This document shows, one piece after another, positions 1 through 7,959 of a stretch of DNA of 13,564 nt (the first letter of the stretch is position 1; each line of letters starts with the position of its first letter). Position numbers and translations under genes: made by a program. This DNA is from Bimuria novae-zelandiae CBS 107.79. Taxonomy: Eukaryota > Ascomycota > Dothideomycetes > Pleosporales > Didymosphaeriaceae. The notes beneath the pieces were generated by a model. It did not search any database and was not told the origin of the DNA. It was given only the letters and a program-made list of their open reading frames with translations. The stretch is from contig ML976713.1 of NCBI GenBank assembly GCA_010015655.1, positions 1-13,564 of the forward strand, read 5' to 3'.

Positions 1-190
1 AACTAGACTTTAATTAAGAATACGTTAACGCGGATGAGGATTTACCCCCAGGAAATAAAGACGCCTAGGAAAAGCCTCCGCCCTAGGTATAAGCAAGTAT
101 GACCTATCTAATGTAGATTTATTAAAGTTACTAAGAGGACCTCACTTTCGGACCCCGCTCGTACTCCGTTTAAACAGGTACGGGATTAAA

Positions 191-460
191 CTTAATGCCC
201 TTATTAACACTAGTGCCTAAGGTTTTCTTTTTATTAATTCTTAAATTGTAAATTCTTTATCTTAGTTACTTTATATTCCTATCCAAAAACTGCCGTACCG
301 CATTATAGTTCGAGGTTTTTTAGATAAGATTTAGACCGTAGTGGACCGTTACATTTATTTATATATGCGAATAGATAGGCGCACTATTCGCAACTACCCT
401 TTTATAGTAATAGACCTGGGAACACAGGACTATATCCTGACTTTAATGGCTTAAGCTCTT
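191..460 (+). pseudogene. Gypsy aspartic protease domain remnant
   Basis: Frame 2 reads as a retroviral-type aspartic protease, which would cut the Gag-Pol polyprotein. The active-site triplet appears as ALI-NTS-A at 200-217, where the family has ALI-D-T-G/S-A. Asp to Asn (206-208) and Gly to Ser (212-214) are both TpG to TpA changes. Downstream, family-like stretches can be read: KLPYRIIVRGF, then a beta-rich IDRRTIRNYPFIVIDLGTQD segment ending near 430 with the ILxL flap-distal motif. Loss of the catalytic Asp means it is dead. About 190 bases before it are a low-complexity gag-pol linker with several stops. Confidence 0.75.
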
Positions 461-1099
461 TAAGCTTCGACTAGATACAGAGCAGAATTAGATATTATAG
501 CTAGTAAAGTATCCTAAGACTTACGATCCCTCCAAAACTATCTTAATGCAGCTAGAATAGCTAATTTAGAACTTAGAAGTGTAGTAAGACATTCGTCGCC
601 GGGATATCTTATAGGAACAGGAGCAATATTAGATGCGGAATAGCCCTATTATTAATTACATTAGGGGCCTTATTCGACTACCTCGTCCTCTCCCTCTAAG
701 TAGGAAGGCAGTACCCCTATTTACTTAGAATCCCGCTCCAAAACCTATCCGTACCGCTTTCGCACTGCAGGCAGTACAGATACCTACTATTACTCTTATC
801 TTAGTAAACGCCTTTTACTTTAACATAAAAAAGCTAATTAACGAATTCTTTACTACTTCTTTATATAAAATCGAACGCCTCTTAAACTATATACGAACTT
901 AACGCCACGCTAAAGATCCTAAGAATACTCGCCTTATTAAAGAATAACTTCCCTAGAAATATTATTAGTATCGGGATGTGTTTAGTAAGACTACGGCTAA
1001 TAAGCTACCTGCGCATTAACTATACAACTATAAAATTATGCTTACTAAACCCCTTCCAAACAACTACAGTCCTCTATATAAATCTAGTCTAAAAGGACT

Positions 1100-1760
1100 A
1101 GAGGCTATTAAGAAGTACGTTCTAAAACACCTTTAAAAGGGTTTTATTAAGCATAGTTAGAGCCCTTTCGCGTCACCTATCCTTTATATACGAAAGCCTA
1201 ATAGAGACTTTCAAATATGTATAAACTATCGCAAACTTAACCTCCTAACCTAAAAAGACTCTTACCTAATTCTAAAGATTGACGAACTTCTATCTTGCCC
1301 CTCTAAGGCTAAGATATTTACCAAATTTAATATCCAAGCTACCTTTAATAAGATTCGCATAGATCCTGAATTAGAAGAGTACACTACTTTTTGGACCTAA
1401 TATAAAACGTACAAGTGCAAGGTATTGCCTTTTAGGTTGTGTAATAAACTAGCCACTTACTAGCGATATATAAATAATATTCTTATTAATTATCTTGACA
1501 ATTTCTGTATTGCATACCTGGACGACATCCTTATCTACTCCAACACTGTTAAAGAACACATTAAACACGTTTAGAAGGTGTTAGATCGTCTCCGGAAAGC
1601 TAGCCTCCAAGTTAACATTCTTAAAAGCGAATTCCATGTGACTTAGACCCAATACCTAGGTTACATCCTTACCAACACTGGTATGGAGGTAGATCCCGCC
1701 AAGGTAGAAGCACTACGGAACTAGAAAACCCCCACTACTGTAACTAGTATAAAGTCATTC
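1100..1760 (+). pseudogene. Gypsy reverse transcriptase domain remnant
   Basis: Frame 3 reads through the RT fingers and palm. Recognisable blocks are KGFI, SPFASPILYIRKPNR, the INYRKLN block, KIDELL, KFNIQATFNKIRI (about 1320-1355), then a block resembling FGL..AP..FQRYIN, and the [10 protein letters not shown] box at 1512-1541. The YLDD catalytic pair (1521-1526) is intact. The first palm aspartate is Asn (AAT, 1329-1331), expected to be GAT after TTT, which is a TpG to TpA change. TAG replaces expected Gln or Trp at several sites. The thumb follows with LGYILTNTGMEVDPAKVEAL (about 1650-1715). The enzyme would copy element RNA into cDNA, but this copy cannot be active. Confidence 0.9.
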
Positions 1761-1859
1761 CTTAGATTTACTAGTTTTTATTAATAATTTGTTAAGGACT
1801 TCTCCCGCATTGCAAAGCCCATTAGTACCTTGCAAAGTCCCTAGGTCCCATTCGTATAG

Positions 1860-2340
1860 AGTTCGGACTATAAAGCCGCTTTCCAGCAAATTAAGCAAGC
1901 GCTACTAGCCATCCCCACCCTCTATCACTTTAACCCCGAACTACCTACTAGGATTGAAACCAACGCTTTAGACGGAGTGATTGCGGGAGTACTATCCTAG
2001 GAGTATCTAGATAGAAAAGTTTAACTAGTGACATTCTACAGTCACGTCCTAACCAGATCCGAACTAAACTAGGAGATTTATAATAAGGAATTATTTACTA
2101 TTATTACTACCTTTATTAAGTGGCGCGCAGAGCTCGCTTTAGCCTGGACTATAATTAGAGTTCTTTTAGACTACCGATTCTTAGAATACTTTATAACTAC
2201 TAAGGTCCTTAATACTTATTAGGTTTACTGGTATAAAATGTTGTCCTCGTTTAACTTCCGAATTAAATACACGCTAGGTAAAAACAACGCTAGAGCTAAT
2301 ATCTTAAGTTAATAAAAACAAGATCTTGCGGACCTTAGAG
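1860..2340 (+). pseudogene. Gypsy RNase H domain remnant
   Basis: Still in frame 3, the segment after the RT carries the gypsy RNase H signature. It reads IET-N-ALDGVIAGVLS at about 1953-2000, where ETDASD is usual, followed by a block matching the VTFYSR/KLxxxExNYxIYNKELL region at about 2030-2110, then FIKWRAEL. The first catalytic Asp is Asn (1962-1964). This one follows C, so it looks like CpG rather than CpA deamination. The Glu of the NKEL block is intact. The tail reads IKYTLGKNNARANILS (about 2263-2310), matching the family's I.Y.PG..N..AD.LS ending. It degraded the RNA template during cDNA synthesis in the ancestral element. Confidence 0.82.
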
Positions 2341-2639
2341 CTATTTAAAATAATAATTGTAGTAGAGTATTCCTAGGACCCCATCGACTTGACCCCTAAA
2401 TTAACTCTAATTTGGCCTAGACCTATATTAAAAAGTCTAACGCTAAAGTCGACGTGTTCGTATTATTAACTAATAAAGAAGTTATAAGTCTAGATTCTTA
2501 TTAACTAATTAAAGCCTTATTATAAGAGAACTGTCTTGGATTTAGCGCAGAACGCCAATCCCTACTAGGTAAATATTAGATTTAAAACAGTCTTATTCTA
2601 TATAAGGACAGACTATGCGTCCCTTTTGACTCTACTCTG

Positions 2640-3420
2640 TGTATCTGCCTTATCCGAGAAGTCCACAATTAGAAGTTAACAGCCTATCCTGGTTATACTA
2701 AAACCTACTAGTTATTGTCGCGAAAGTACTACTAGAAGGGGATAAAAGCCACCTGTAAGTAATATATACGAAACTACATTCCTTGCTAACGTGCACACCC
2801 TAGCCAGACCCTAACTCTAGGCTTTTTATATCCGTTACTTATCCTGGACAAGCCTATGCAGCACCTATGCATCGACTTTAAAGAATTTCCTAAGGATAGG
2901 GCTGGATACGATTAGATTATAGTTATTATTAATTAACTTTCTAAATAAGTTATGTTAATCCCTTACTATAAATCGATTAATGCTTGCGAGATAGCTAACT
3001 TATTCGTGTAATAGGTGTACTAATTTAAACACACCCTAGAGTCTATCGTTTCTAATCGAGGTCCCTAGTTTGTCTCCACATTCTGGTCGGAGTTCTGTTG
3101 GATAATAGGCGTTAAGGTGAAGCTATCTACAGTATACTATAAGGAGACGGATGGCCAGACGGAAATCATGAACAAGTATATTGACCAGAGGTTACGCCTG
3201 TTTGTATCCTACTATTAGGATAACTAGAGTTCTCTTCTACCCCTAATCGATCGAGCGCAGGTTACCCTACCCCATTTAGCTATTGGCATGTTACCCTACC
3301 AGATCCTGTATGGCTCCGAACCCCGTTAGAGTTGGGATTAGAACCCTACGTTATTCACCAAGCCCCAGGATTGCTTAAATGTCAAAGATACTTAATTACT
3401 AGCCAAACGAATGCATGCTG
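2640..3420 (+). pseudogene. Gypsy integrase remnant (zinc-binding and DDE core)
   Basis: Frame 3 reads an integrase. The HHCC module is present but damaged near 2690-2800, with a PGYTKTY block (His to Tyr) and NYIPC (first Cys to Tyr). The core begins with CIDFKEFPKD, whose first catalytic Asp is intact (2874-2876). The second catalytic block reads VSNRGP (about 3048-3065), with Asp to Asn at 3054-3056. The third reads DGQTEIMNKYIDQ, with the catalytic Glu intact at 3162-3164. Asn/Asp to Glu spacing is 35 intervening residues, matching DD35E. PHLAIGMLPYQILYG and a GPFKVVEQVG-like SH3 segment follow (about 3580-3650). A TGA at about 3628 probably comes from CGA (CpG deamination). Inactive. Confidence 0.9.
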
Positions 3421-3761
3421 CTTGGCAACTGGTTAAGGAAAATATGGAACGAGCATAAGACCGAATGCGATCCGTAGTGAATCGACATCGCCGCCCAGTC
3501 GATTGGGAAGTAGGCGATATGGTTTATCTAGACACCCGTAACCTTGCAGTGTCGAGACCCAGTCGAAAGCTATCCGACAAGTGGGAAGGTCCATTCAAGG
3601 TAGTAGAACAAGTTGGTCACTCATATTGACTAGAACTTCCCCCTGGATCCCGGATCCACGATGTCTTCGCACCGAATCTACTCTGTAAAGATCCTTAGGA
3701 TCCACTGCCAGGACAAGAAGCTCCGAAACCCCTAGGTATCCCAATTAATGGGGTAGAGGAA

Positions 3762-3930
3762 TAGGAAGTTAAGGAGATCCTAGCTAGCAAGCTATACCAC
3801 AACACCCTTAAGTACAGAGTTAAGTAGGTAGGACACGACCCTGACCTGGTGTGGTACCCTGCATTAAACTTCATGGGAGCTCCTCACAAGTTAAGATAAT
3901 TTCACGACAAGTATCCGAACCGCCCCAGAC
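3762..3930 (+). pseudogene. C-terminal chromodomain of the gypsy integrase
   Basis: Frame 3 gives EVKEILASKL, then LKYRVK-stop-VGHDPDLVWYPALNF and APHKLR. This matches the chromodomain fused to fungal chromovirus integrases, which binds histone marks and steers insertion into heterochromatin. The stop at 3762-3764 replaces the Trp usually found just before EVE/EVK. The stop at 3825-3827 replaces the Trp of YRVKWxGH. The third aromatic (Trp of VWYP) is intact. The two lost residues would contribute to the aromatic cage. The reading frame then runs through FHDKYPNRPRPPKAL to stops at 3981-3986. Confidence 0.88.
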
Positions 3931-4015
3931 CTCCAAAGGCATTGAACCAGTGGATTTATGCATGGGAACAAGGAACTGAGTAGTAGGTCTAGAAGTTTTT
4001 GAATTCTAAAAATAC

Positions 4016-4046
4016 AGGAAAGAAAAGGAAAGAAAAATAAAAGAAA
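4016..4046 (+). other. Purine-only tract between convergent ORFs
   Basis: About 30 bases made almost entirely of A and G lie between the end of the gypsy pol and the stop of the antisense ORF. It resembles a polypurine tract for plus-strand priming, but no TG-starting LTR follows it. It may instead be a plain A/G-rich shared 3' untranslated region; read on the minus strand it is a T/C-rich tract after the antisense stop. Confidence 0.4.
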
Positions 4047-4056
4047 TCTAATTCTC

Positions 4057-4170
4057 CGCCTCCTCCTCCTCCTCCTCACCCGAGTCGGATGGCTCGGGCA
4101 AGGTACCCTCAAGGGAAGCAGGAGCCTTGCCCTTCCCCTTCCCCTTCCCCCGACCCTTCCCCCGACCCCC
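4057..4170. repeat. CCT and CCCTTC-type simple repeats coding for the Glu run and Gly-Lys run
   Basis: A CCT triplet run at about 4060-4077 and a C/T-rich hexamer-like run at about 4125-4170 are read on the minus strand as consecutive Glu codons and as alternating Gly/Lys-Arg codons. Both lie inside exon 2 of the antisense ORF, so the low-complexity protein tail is partly a microsatellite product. Confidence 0.6.
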
Positions 4171-4290
4171 CTCCGAAGCGGCCCTCATGGTGATAGTAAG
4201 ATTATCCGTCGCGTCCTCCACGCTGGCCCCCTCCCACTCCCTTAGGGCCCTCTTGAAAGCCCGGAATTCGGACTCCACAAAGGCGGGCAC

Positions 4291-4340
4291 CTACCCAACT
4301 ATTTAACAAATTAGACTAGAATTAGAATTACCATACTTAC
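4291..4340 (-). other. Predicted 50-bp spliceosomal intron
   Basis: On the minus strand the segment begins GTAAGT, has a CTAAT branch-point-like motif about 20 bases before its end, and ends GGGTAG. Length and signals are typical of filamentous fungi. Removal joins exon 1 (codon 55, Pro) to exon 2 (codon 56, Val) in phase 0 and restores a continuous Cys-x-PVP motif, which supports the call. Confidence 0.65.
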
Positions 4341-4505
4341 AGGATTACACTTCTCGTTCTAGGAGGTGCAGTAGCTGCACTTTTTCGAGGATAGCTTGGG
4401 AAACTTGTAGTCGGGCACGTTACCACGACTAAACGCACGCACGCAGCGCAAGCAGATAACCTAATAGGCTTCTAAAAGTGCTCCGGGAGGAGCACGAATA
4501 GGCAT

Positions 4506-4915
4506 TGTAATCTAAGATAACTATTAGCAACACGAACACCTTCGATACAGACCCAAATACCTACTATAGTTAAATTGTTGTGGGTTAAGGAAGAAAGGAT
4601 TAAGCTTTAAAACCTACCTCTTTATGCCTTACTATTGCGGCTCTGTTTATTCACAGAAAAAGAGCTACCCCTCACCTATAAACACTTACAAGATTACATT
4701 GTATGGACGTACAACGCAATGGCGTAATAGGTCCGAACACGGTCCTGTCCTAGTGGCCACGCGCACAACTAGCGAACTAAGATAAATAGAATTTGGCTAA
4801 TTAGTAAAGTTGCGATTACTACTACAACAACACTAACTACGGTGGTCGCCGGAAATAGCAAAAACGCGCGAAACAATTTATATATAGCATAGATAAGGGA
4901 CTATCTATAAGTTGT
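4506..4915. other. Non-coding stretch between antisense ORF and putative polypurine tract
   Basis: No reading frame with family resemblance was seen on either strand. Composition is mixed, with several CpA/TpG-containing patches that are less mutated than the pol region. A TATATATA-like run lies at about 4878-4886. For the minus-strand ORF this is the upstream (promoter-side) region; for the gypsy element it would be the 3' non-coding region before the LTR. Confidence 0.4.
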
Positions 4916-4929
4916 AAAGGAGGGGGTAG
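4916..4929 (+). promoter_or_regulatory. Candidate polypurine tract of the gypsy element
   Basis: A run AAAGGAGGGGGTAG is followed at once by TGTAACAGG, the usual arrangement of a plus-strand primer next to an LTR that starts with TG. If correct, the gypsy 3' LTR begins at 4930 and the antisense ORF lies inside the element. The matching 5' LTR is off the window, so this cannot be confirmed here. Confidence 0.4.
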
Positions 4930-5274
4930 TGTAACAGGAACAATTACTTAACGACATAAGAATCCTTAGCTAAGCAGGACGAGAGCCGAGATTACCCAAA
5001 AAGTAATACTTATCTATATCAGATCCCTTTTAGTTCTACCAAACCGACGAGGAGATAAGGATCTGTATCAGACGTCCCTCAGATCTACTAGACCGATGGG
5101 GAACCCCAGATCCGTATCGGGCCTATTTCGGATCTATCAGACCGACGATTAACCTGGGGTAGATAGCGGCTGGCGAGCTATCTAGGAAGAGGTGTATTTA
5201 GAGGAGCTTAAGGCCTTTGTAGTTTAGCACCTTTTCCCTATCCTTTCGTACCAGGCCTATAGGCATTTAATACA
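4930..5274 (+). repeat. Putative 3' LTR of the gypsy element (right end uncertain)
   Basis: The left end is set by TGTAACA directly after the purine tract. The right end is a guess at an ACA before the gag-like remnant begins; no clear inverted partner of the TGTAACA end was found. The segment holds the 49-bp tandem units. No coding frame was recognised. Confidence 0.25.
5010..5157. repeat. Three degenerate 49-bp tandem repeat units
   Basis: The landmark TATCAG/TATCGG recurs at 5017, 5066 and 5115, exactly 49 bases apart each time. Each is followed about 16-22 bases later by TCTA..A.ACCGA (near 5034, 5083 and 5132). Units 2 and 3 are closest; unit 1 is more diverged. The array lies where the gypsy 3' LTR is inferred, so it could be a U3 repeat array. 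Confidence 0.65.
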
Positions 5275-5759
5275 TTCGAGGCTACTTTCTCATACACGCA
5301 CTCCTATATGCCTCTGCTAGGAGATACGCCGATATCGATCCTTTAAGTGACCTGCGCCGATACAATAATTATAAACGTAGTTTTAGGTTTGGCGTAAGGT
5401 CTTAATAGATAAATTTAAGTTTTATTGCTTTAGTATTAACTAAGGTAAATACTAATTACCTAGCATTACTTTATTAAATAGTATAAAGGATATTAATCTA
5501 TCTCTCTTAAGTTTTAGTAAAGGGAGAAGTTTATAAGTTTATTAAAACTTATATCTAGCGTAGTCTTATTAAGCGACTTATCTTTAAGACTATATATTTT
5601 TTAATAATAAGCGTTATCGTCGTGAGCGTGATTAGAATAAGTAAAAGCTAAAGCTTAAGCCTAAAGCGTATAAGTTATATTATTTTTAACTATAAGAAGA
5701 GATTAAGCGTTAGTTTAGTAAGTAACTCTAGTCTATAGTACAGATCTATATTATTTTTT

Positions 5760-6720
5760 TAAGTATTTCTTAGCGATATATCTATATACTTTATAGCAAA
5801 AGTGAAGTCCCTTCTTTTAGTACTAGTTCTTCTTTTAAGCTAATAAGGTTATATATAATATATTAATTTTTATTATATTAGGGTCGTGCTACTATCGTAA
5901 GGTTAGTTAGCAATTAAAATAGGTGGGTAGATATTAGAGATTATTATTATATTACGTAATTAGGTTAGCGTATTTATTAATATTAGACAGGATCTTAGCC
6001 CTTACTATTATATATTAACGATTATTTAATGGTAAGCAGCGTACGGCATTAATATATACTTTTTTATTAAGCTAGGTATCTACTATAAGGCGTTAAAACT
6101 AGGCAAAGTAGCTTAAAAAGGGTAACTTTTTACTTTAGATTATTAAGCTTGCTCTATACTAATAGGATTCTATTTAGGTTATTATATATAGCACGAAGGA
6201 AGGCGATTAGCTTATTTATAGTACCTATATTAAAGCTAATTAGTAGGTTAGCGAGGGTTATAGGGTTATTATTAAGCTAAAAGTAGGCGTAGATAAGTTT
6301 AGCGCATTTAGTTAGGTATTAATTAGTATTACCTTCTAGTTGTATTTATAATTATAAGATAAATAGAGGTAGTTCTTTCCTTTTACTAGTAAATATTAGT
6401 AGGTTAGGGAGCCTATCGCTCTAGTAGGAAGGCTTCGCTGCTATTAAGCTATCTTTAGATAGTATTTTAGGGGGGTCTATAGATCCTTTAGTTATAGCTA
6501 GGGCATTTAGCGCAAAGTAGACTAACTTTATAAAAGATAGCTCTTTACGTAGAGCTTTTATTTTAGCTTAGTATTATACTTTTATGTGCTGCAGAGCCTC
6601 TTTTTAGTAACTATTAGCTAAGGATATAGCTTCTTAAAAAGTCTCTTATATTAACTTTATCTAATTTATTATCGTCTAAATTATAGAGTTCTGGTCTATT
6701 AGGGTTGTTATATTGGGGTT
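5760..6720 (-). pseudogene. RIP-degraded gypsy-type gag (capsid) on the minus strand
   Basis: Reading from high to low coordinates, the minus strand gives the fungal gypsy Gag pattern. A charged N-terminal part (about 6700-6430) includes IKALRKELSFIKLV. Then comes LPNLLIFTSKRKELPLFIL (about 6425-6365), matching the usual PxxFxGKREELxxFLxxL capsid start. Then IQLEGN, LIYAYF-stop-L, LLISFNIGTINKLIAFLRAIY, and KLNNLK-stop-K (about 6135). After a frame change, a block resembling the end of capsid and a damaged CCHC zinc knuckle, HFCYKVYRYIAKKY (about 5810-5766), can be read, with Cys and His replaced by Tyr. Gag would package element RNA into particles. No protease or RT of the same orientation follows at 5300-4930, so this is either a remnant cut by insertion of the plus-strand gypsy element or a gag-only non-autonomous copy. 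A second CCHC-like patch (Y-N-Y-C...GH...Y) lies at about 5376-5335. Confidence 0.65.
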
Positions 6721-6724
6721 AGGG

Positions 6725-7655
6725 GTGATCTAACGTAACGTCACGAGAGCAACGAGCAGAGGTATTCTAGGCCTAGATAGGCTAGATTAATATACTTGTT
6801 CGGTGTTTACGTATAGGTATAAGACGTTAAATAAGAAGAAAGGGTCTTCTCCCCCTATCTAGCGTGGATCTGTCTATCTCGCTTAGTCCAGGTGCTAGTA
6901 CCTAGATGGCTAGCGTCGTGTCTAACCAATTAGAAGCAAGCTTCGGGGTCTAGGCTATTAAACCTTTAGGGCTAAGACTATTAGATCTTTAGTTCCCGAA
7001 GTATAAGTTCGGAGGAGAAGCCTATATACTAACGTACCATTATTAATAGTCTGTCTAGGCTGTCAGGTTCCCTAGGAGGTTACCGTGACAGTACTTAGTT
7101 ATTATTAATTAGGGTTAAGTTACGTGTAGATAGACTTAAAGGTGCTAATATCTTTAAGTACGTATAGGATAGACTTAAGCAACCTTAGTAGACATTTATC
7201 TTATGTAATAGGCTACGTCCATTTGTTGCCTTAGATCCTTAACCCTCGATTATGCGAATCCTAGATATGTAAGTTTAACGCCTAAAGCTTAACTTTAGAC
7301 TTTTTATTAAATTTATAAACTTTTTTTAGTATCTTTAGCTCCTTAAGTACCTATCCCCTTATATTAAATTTAATTACTTTTTACCTATCGCGGGATAAGT
7401 AAATTTTAAATATAATTATAAACTAAAGCTATAAAGTAGTACACAAAGTTAAAGGACTTATATAAATAAATATTATAAAGGTAATACCTAGACCTATAAG
7501 GAGATAGAGCCTTTTTTAGTACGTAATTAAAAAGAAGTCCTAATAAATACTTAATACTAGTAAGACTATCTTTACTAAATAAAAAAGTTATAAAAATAAA
7601 AATAAGACCTTTTACGAAAAGTTTATGTTTTAGCAATAATAATAATGCGTAGTAA
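6725..7655. other. AT-rich RIP-like stretch, no recognised gene
   Basis: Six-frame reading by eye finds no family. A plus frame from the ATG at 6906 can be followed to about 7640, but it holds roughly one stop per eight codons, far more than the recognisable pol or gag frames. The minus open frame at 7636-7406 is low-complexity Leu/Tyr/Phe/Lys from AT-rich DNA. Patches near 6728-6760 and 6850-6960 keep more C and G and could be remnants of an LTR or a leader. I cannot assign them. Confidence 0.5.
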
Positions 7656-7867
7656 TGTCAGATTGGATGGTAGTTTTTATAAGATGAAAAATGATTATTA
7701 ATCAATCTCTGGGTTTTCCTGCTGTGGGAGGTGGCATCTATATAACCATAAAGACATCCCTTGCTTTGTTATAGAATGTATCTCTGTAACGGAGGAATAT
7801 ATCTCATGCAAGAGAACAGGTGCGCTAGCCACCTTATAAAATGTAAGAGATTATGTAATTAGACACA
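7656..7867 (-). repeat. Ty1/copia 3' LTR
   Basis: Read on the minus strand, the segment starts TGTGTCTAAT (or TGTCTAAT, two bases in) and ends TCTGACA, with short inverted ends TGTC/GACA. It directly follows the polypurine tract AAAGGGG after the copia pol. A TATA-like TTATATAGATG on the minus strand (about 7747-7735) is a plausible promoter core. The block keeps many CpA and TpG dinucleotides, unlike the pol beside it. Left flank is AGTAA; the 5' LTR was not found, so no target duplication can be tested. Confidence 0.65.
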
Positions 7868-7880
7868 CCCCTTTAGCTTA
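7868..7880 (-). promoter_or_regulatory. Copia polypurine tract
   Basis: The minus strand reads AGCTAAAGGGG immediately before the TGTG/TGTC LTR start. It is the expected plus-strand primer site and sets the inner LTR boundary. Confidence 0.6.
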
Positions 7881-7959
7881 GGCTTATTCTTAAGCTAGAG
7901 GCCTATTCTTTATAGTTTAGTTTTAAAACCCTCTATTCTTTACTCTAGCTTAAGTAGGT

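Larger units (their letters stand above)
1..3983 (+). pseudogene. RIP-degraded Ty3/gypsy chromovirus pol polyprotein (5'-truncated by window edge)
   Basis: Hand translation gives a single pol in the order protease, reverse transcriptase, RNase H, integrase, chromodomain. That order and the C-terminal chromodomain mark a fungal chromovirus of the Ty3/gypsy group, which copies itself through RNA and inserts the cDNA into chromatin. The protease reads in frame 2 (codons starting at 191, 194 and so on). Everything from about 740 to the end reads in frame 3 (codon starts divisible by 3), so a frame change lies somewhere between about 500 and 760. Many in-frame TAG/TAA codons interrupt it, nearly always where Gln (CAG/CAA) or Trp (TGG) is expected, as RIP predicts. 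Several catalytic Asp codons have become Asn. The 3' third (about 3060 onward) is clearly less mutated than the RT region. Gag and the 5' LTR are outside the window. The copy cannot encode an active polyprotein. Family assignment is firm; the exact element name is not known. Confidence 0.9.
4048..4505 (-). pseudogene. Two-exon Cys-rich small protein with GK-rich and acidic tail, antisense to gypsy
   Basis: Minus-strand ATG at 4505-4503. Exon 1 is 4505-4341 (55 codons), then a 50-base intron, then exon 2 is 4290-4048 with its stop at 4050-4048, giving a 135-codon product. Exon 1 holds C18-x2-C21, C43-x2-C46-x6-C53 and then PVP across the splice junction. Tyr33, in a PDYKFP context, probably replaces a Cys (TGC to TAC). 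This spacing suggests a zinc-binding module like those in many uncharacterised fungal proteins (from memory). Residues 60-75 are a charged helix. Residues 96-110 alternate Gly with Arg/Lys. The C-terminus is a Glu-rich tail. Two in-frame TAGs, codons 15 (4463-4461) and 49 (4361-4359), fit CAG to TAG RIP changes, so this copy is broken. Exon 2 is fully open. It is convergent with pol, about 60 bases away. Function unknown; a DNA/RNA-binding or Gag-like accessory role is only inference. Confidence 0.6.

Noticed and set aside
3891..4112. Minus-strand 73-codon frame with an Arg run
   Set aside because: Overlaps the antisense exon 2 in another frame; the Arg run is the CCT microsatellite read out of phase.
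7406..7636. Minus-strand 76-codon open frame rich in Leu, Phe, Tyr and Lys
   Set aside because: Low-complexity product of AT-rich DNA, no start context or family signal; looks like a chance opening.
6906..7640. Plus-strand frame starting MASVVSNQLEASFG after a C/T-rich leader, running to the copia LTR
   Set aside because: It can be read as a RIP-broken gene, but stops occur at about one in eight codons, much denser than in the recognised pol and gag frames, and no family resemblance was found.
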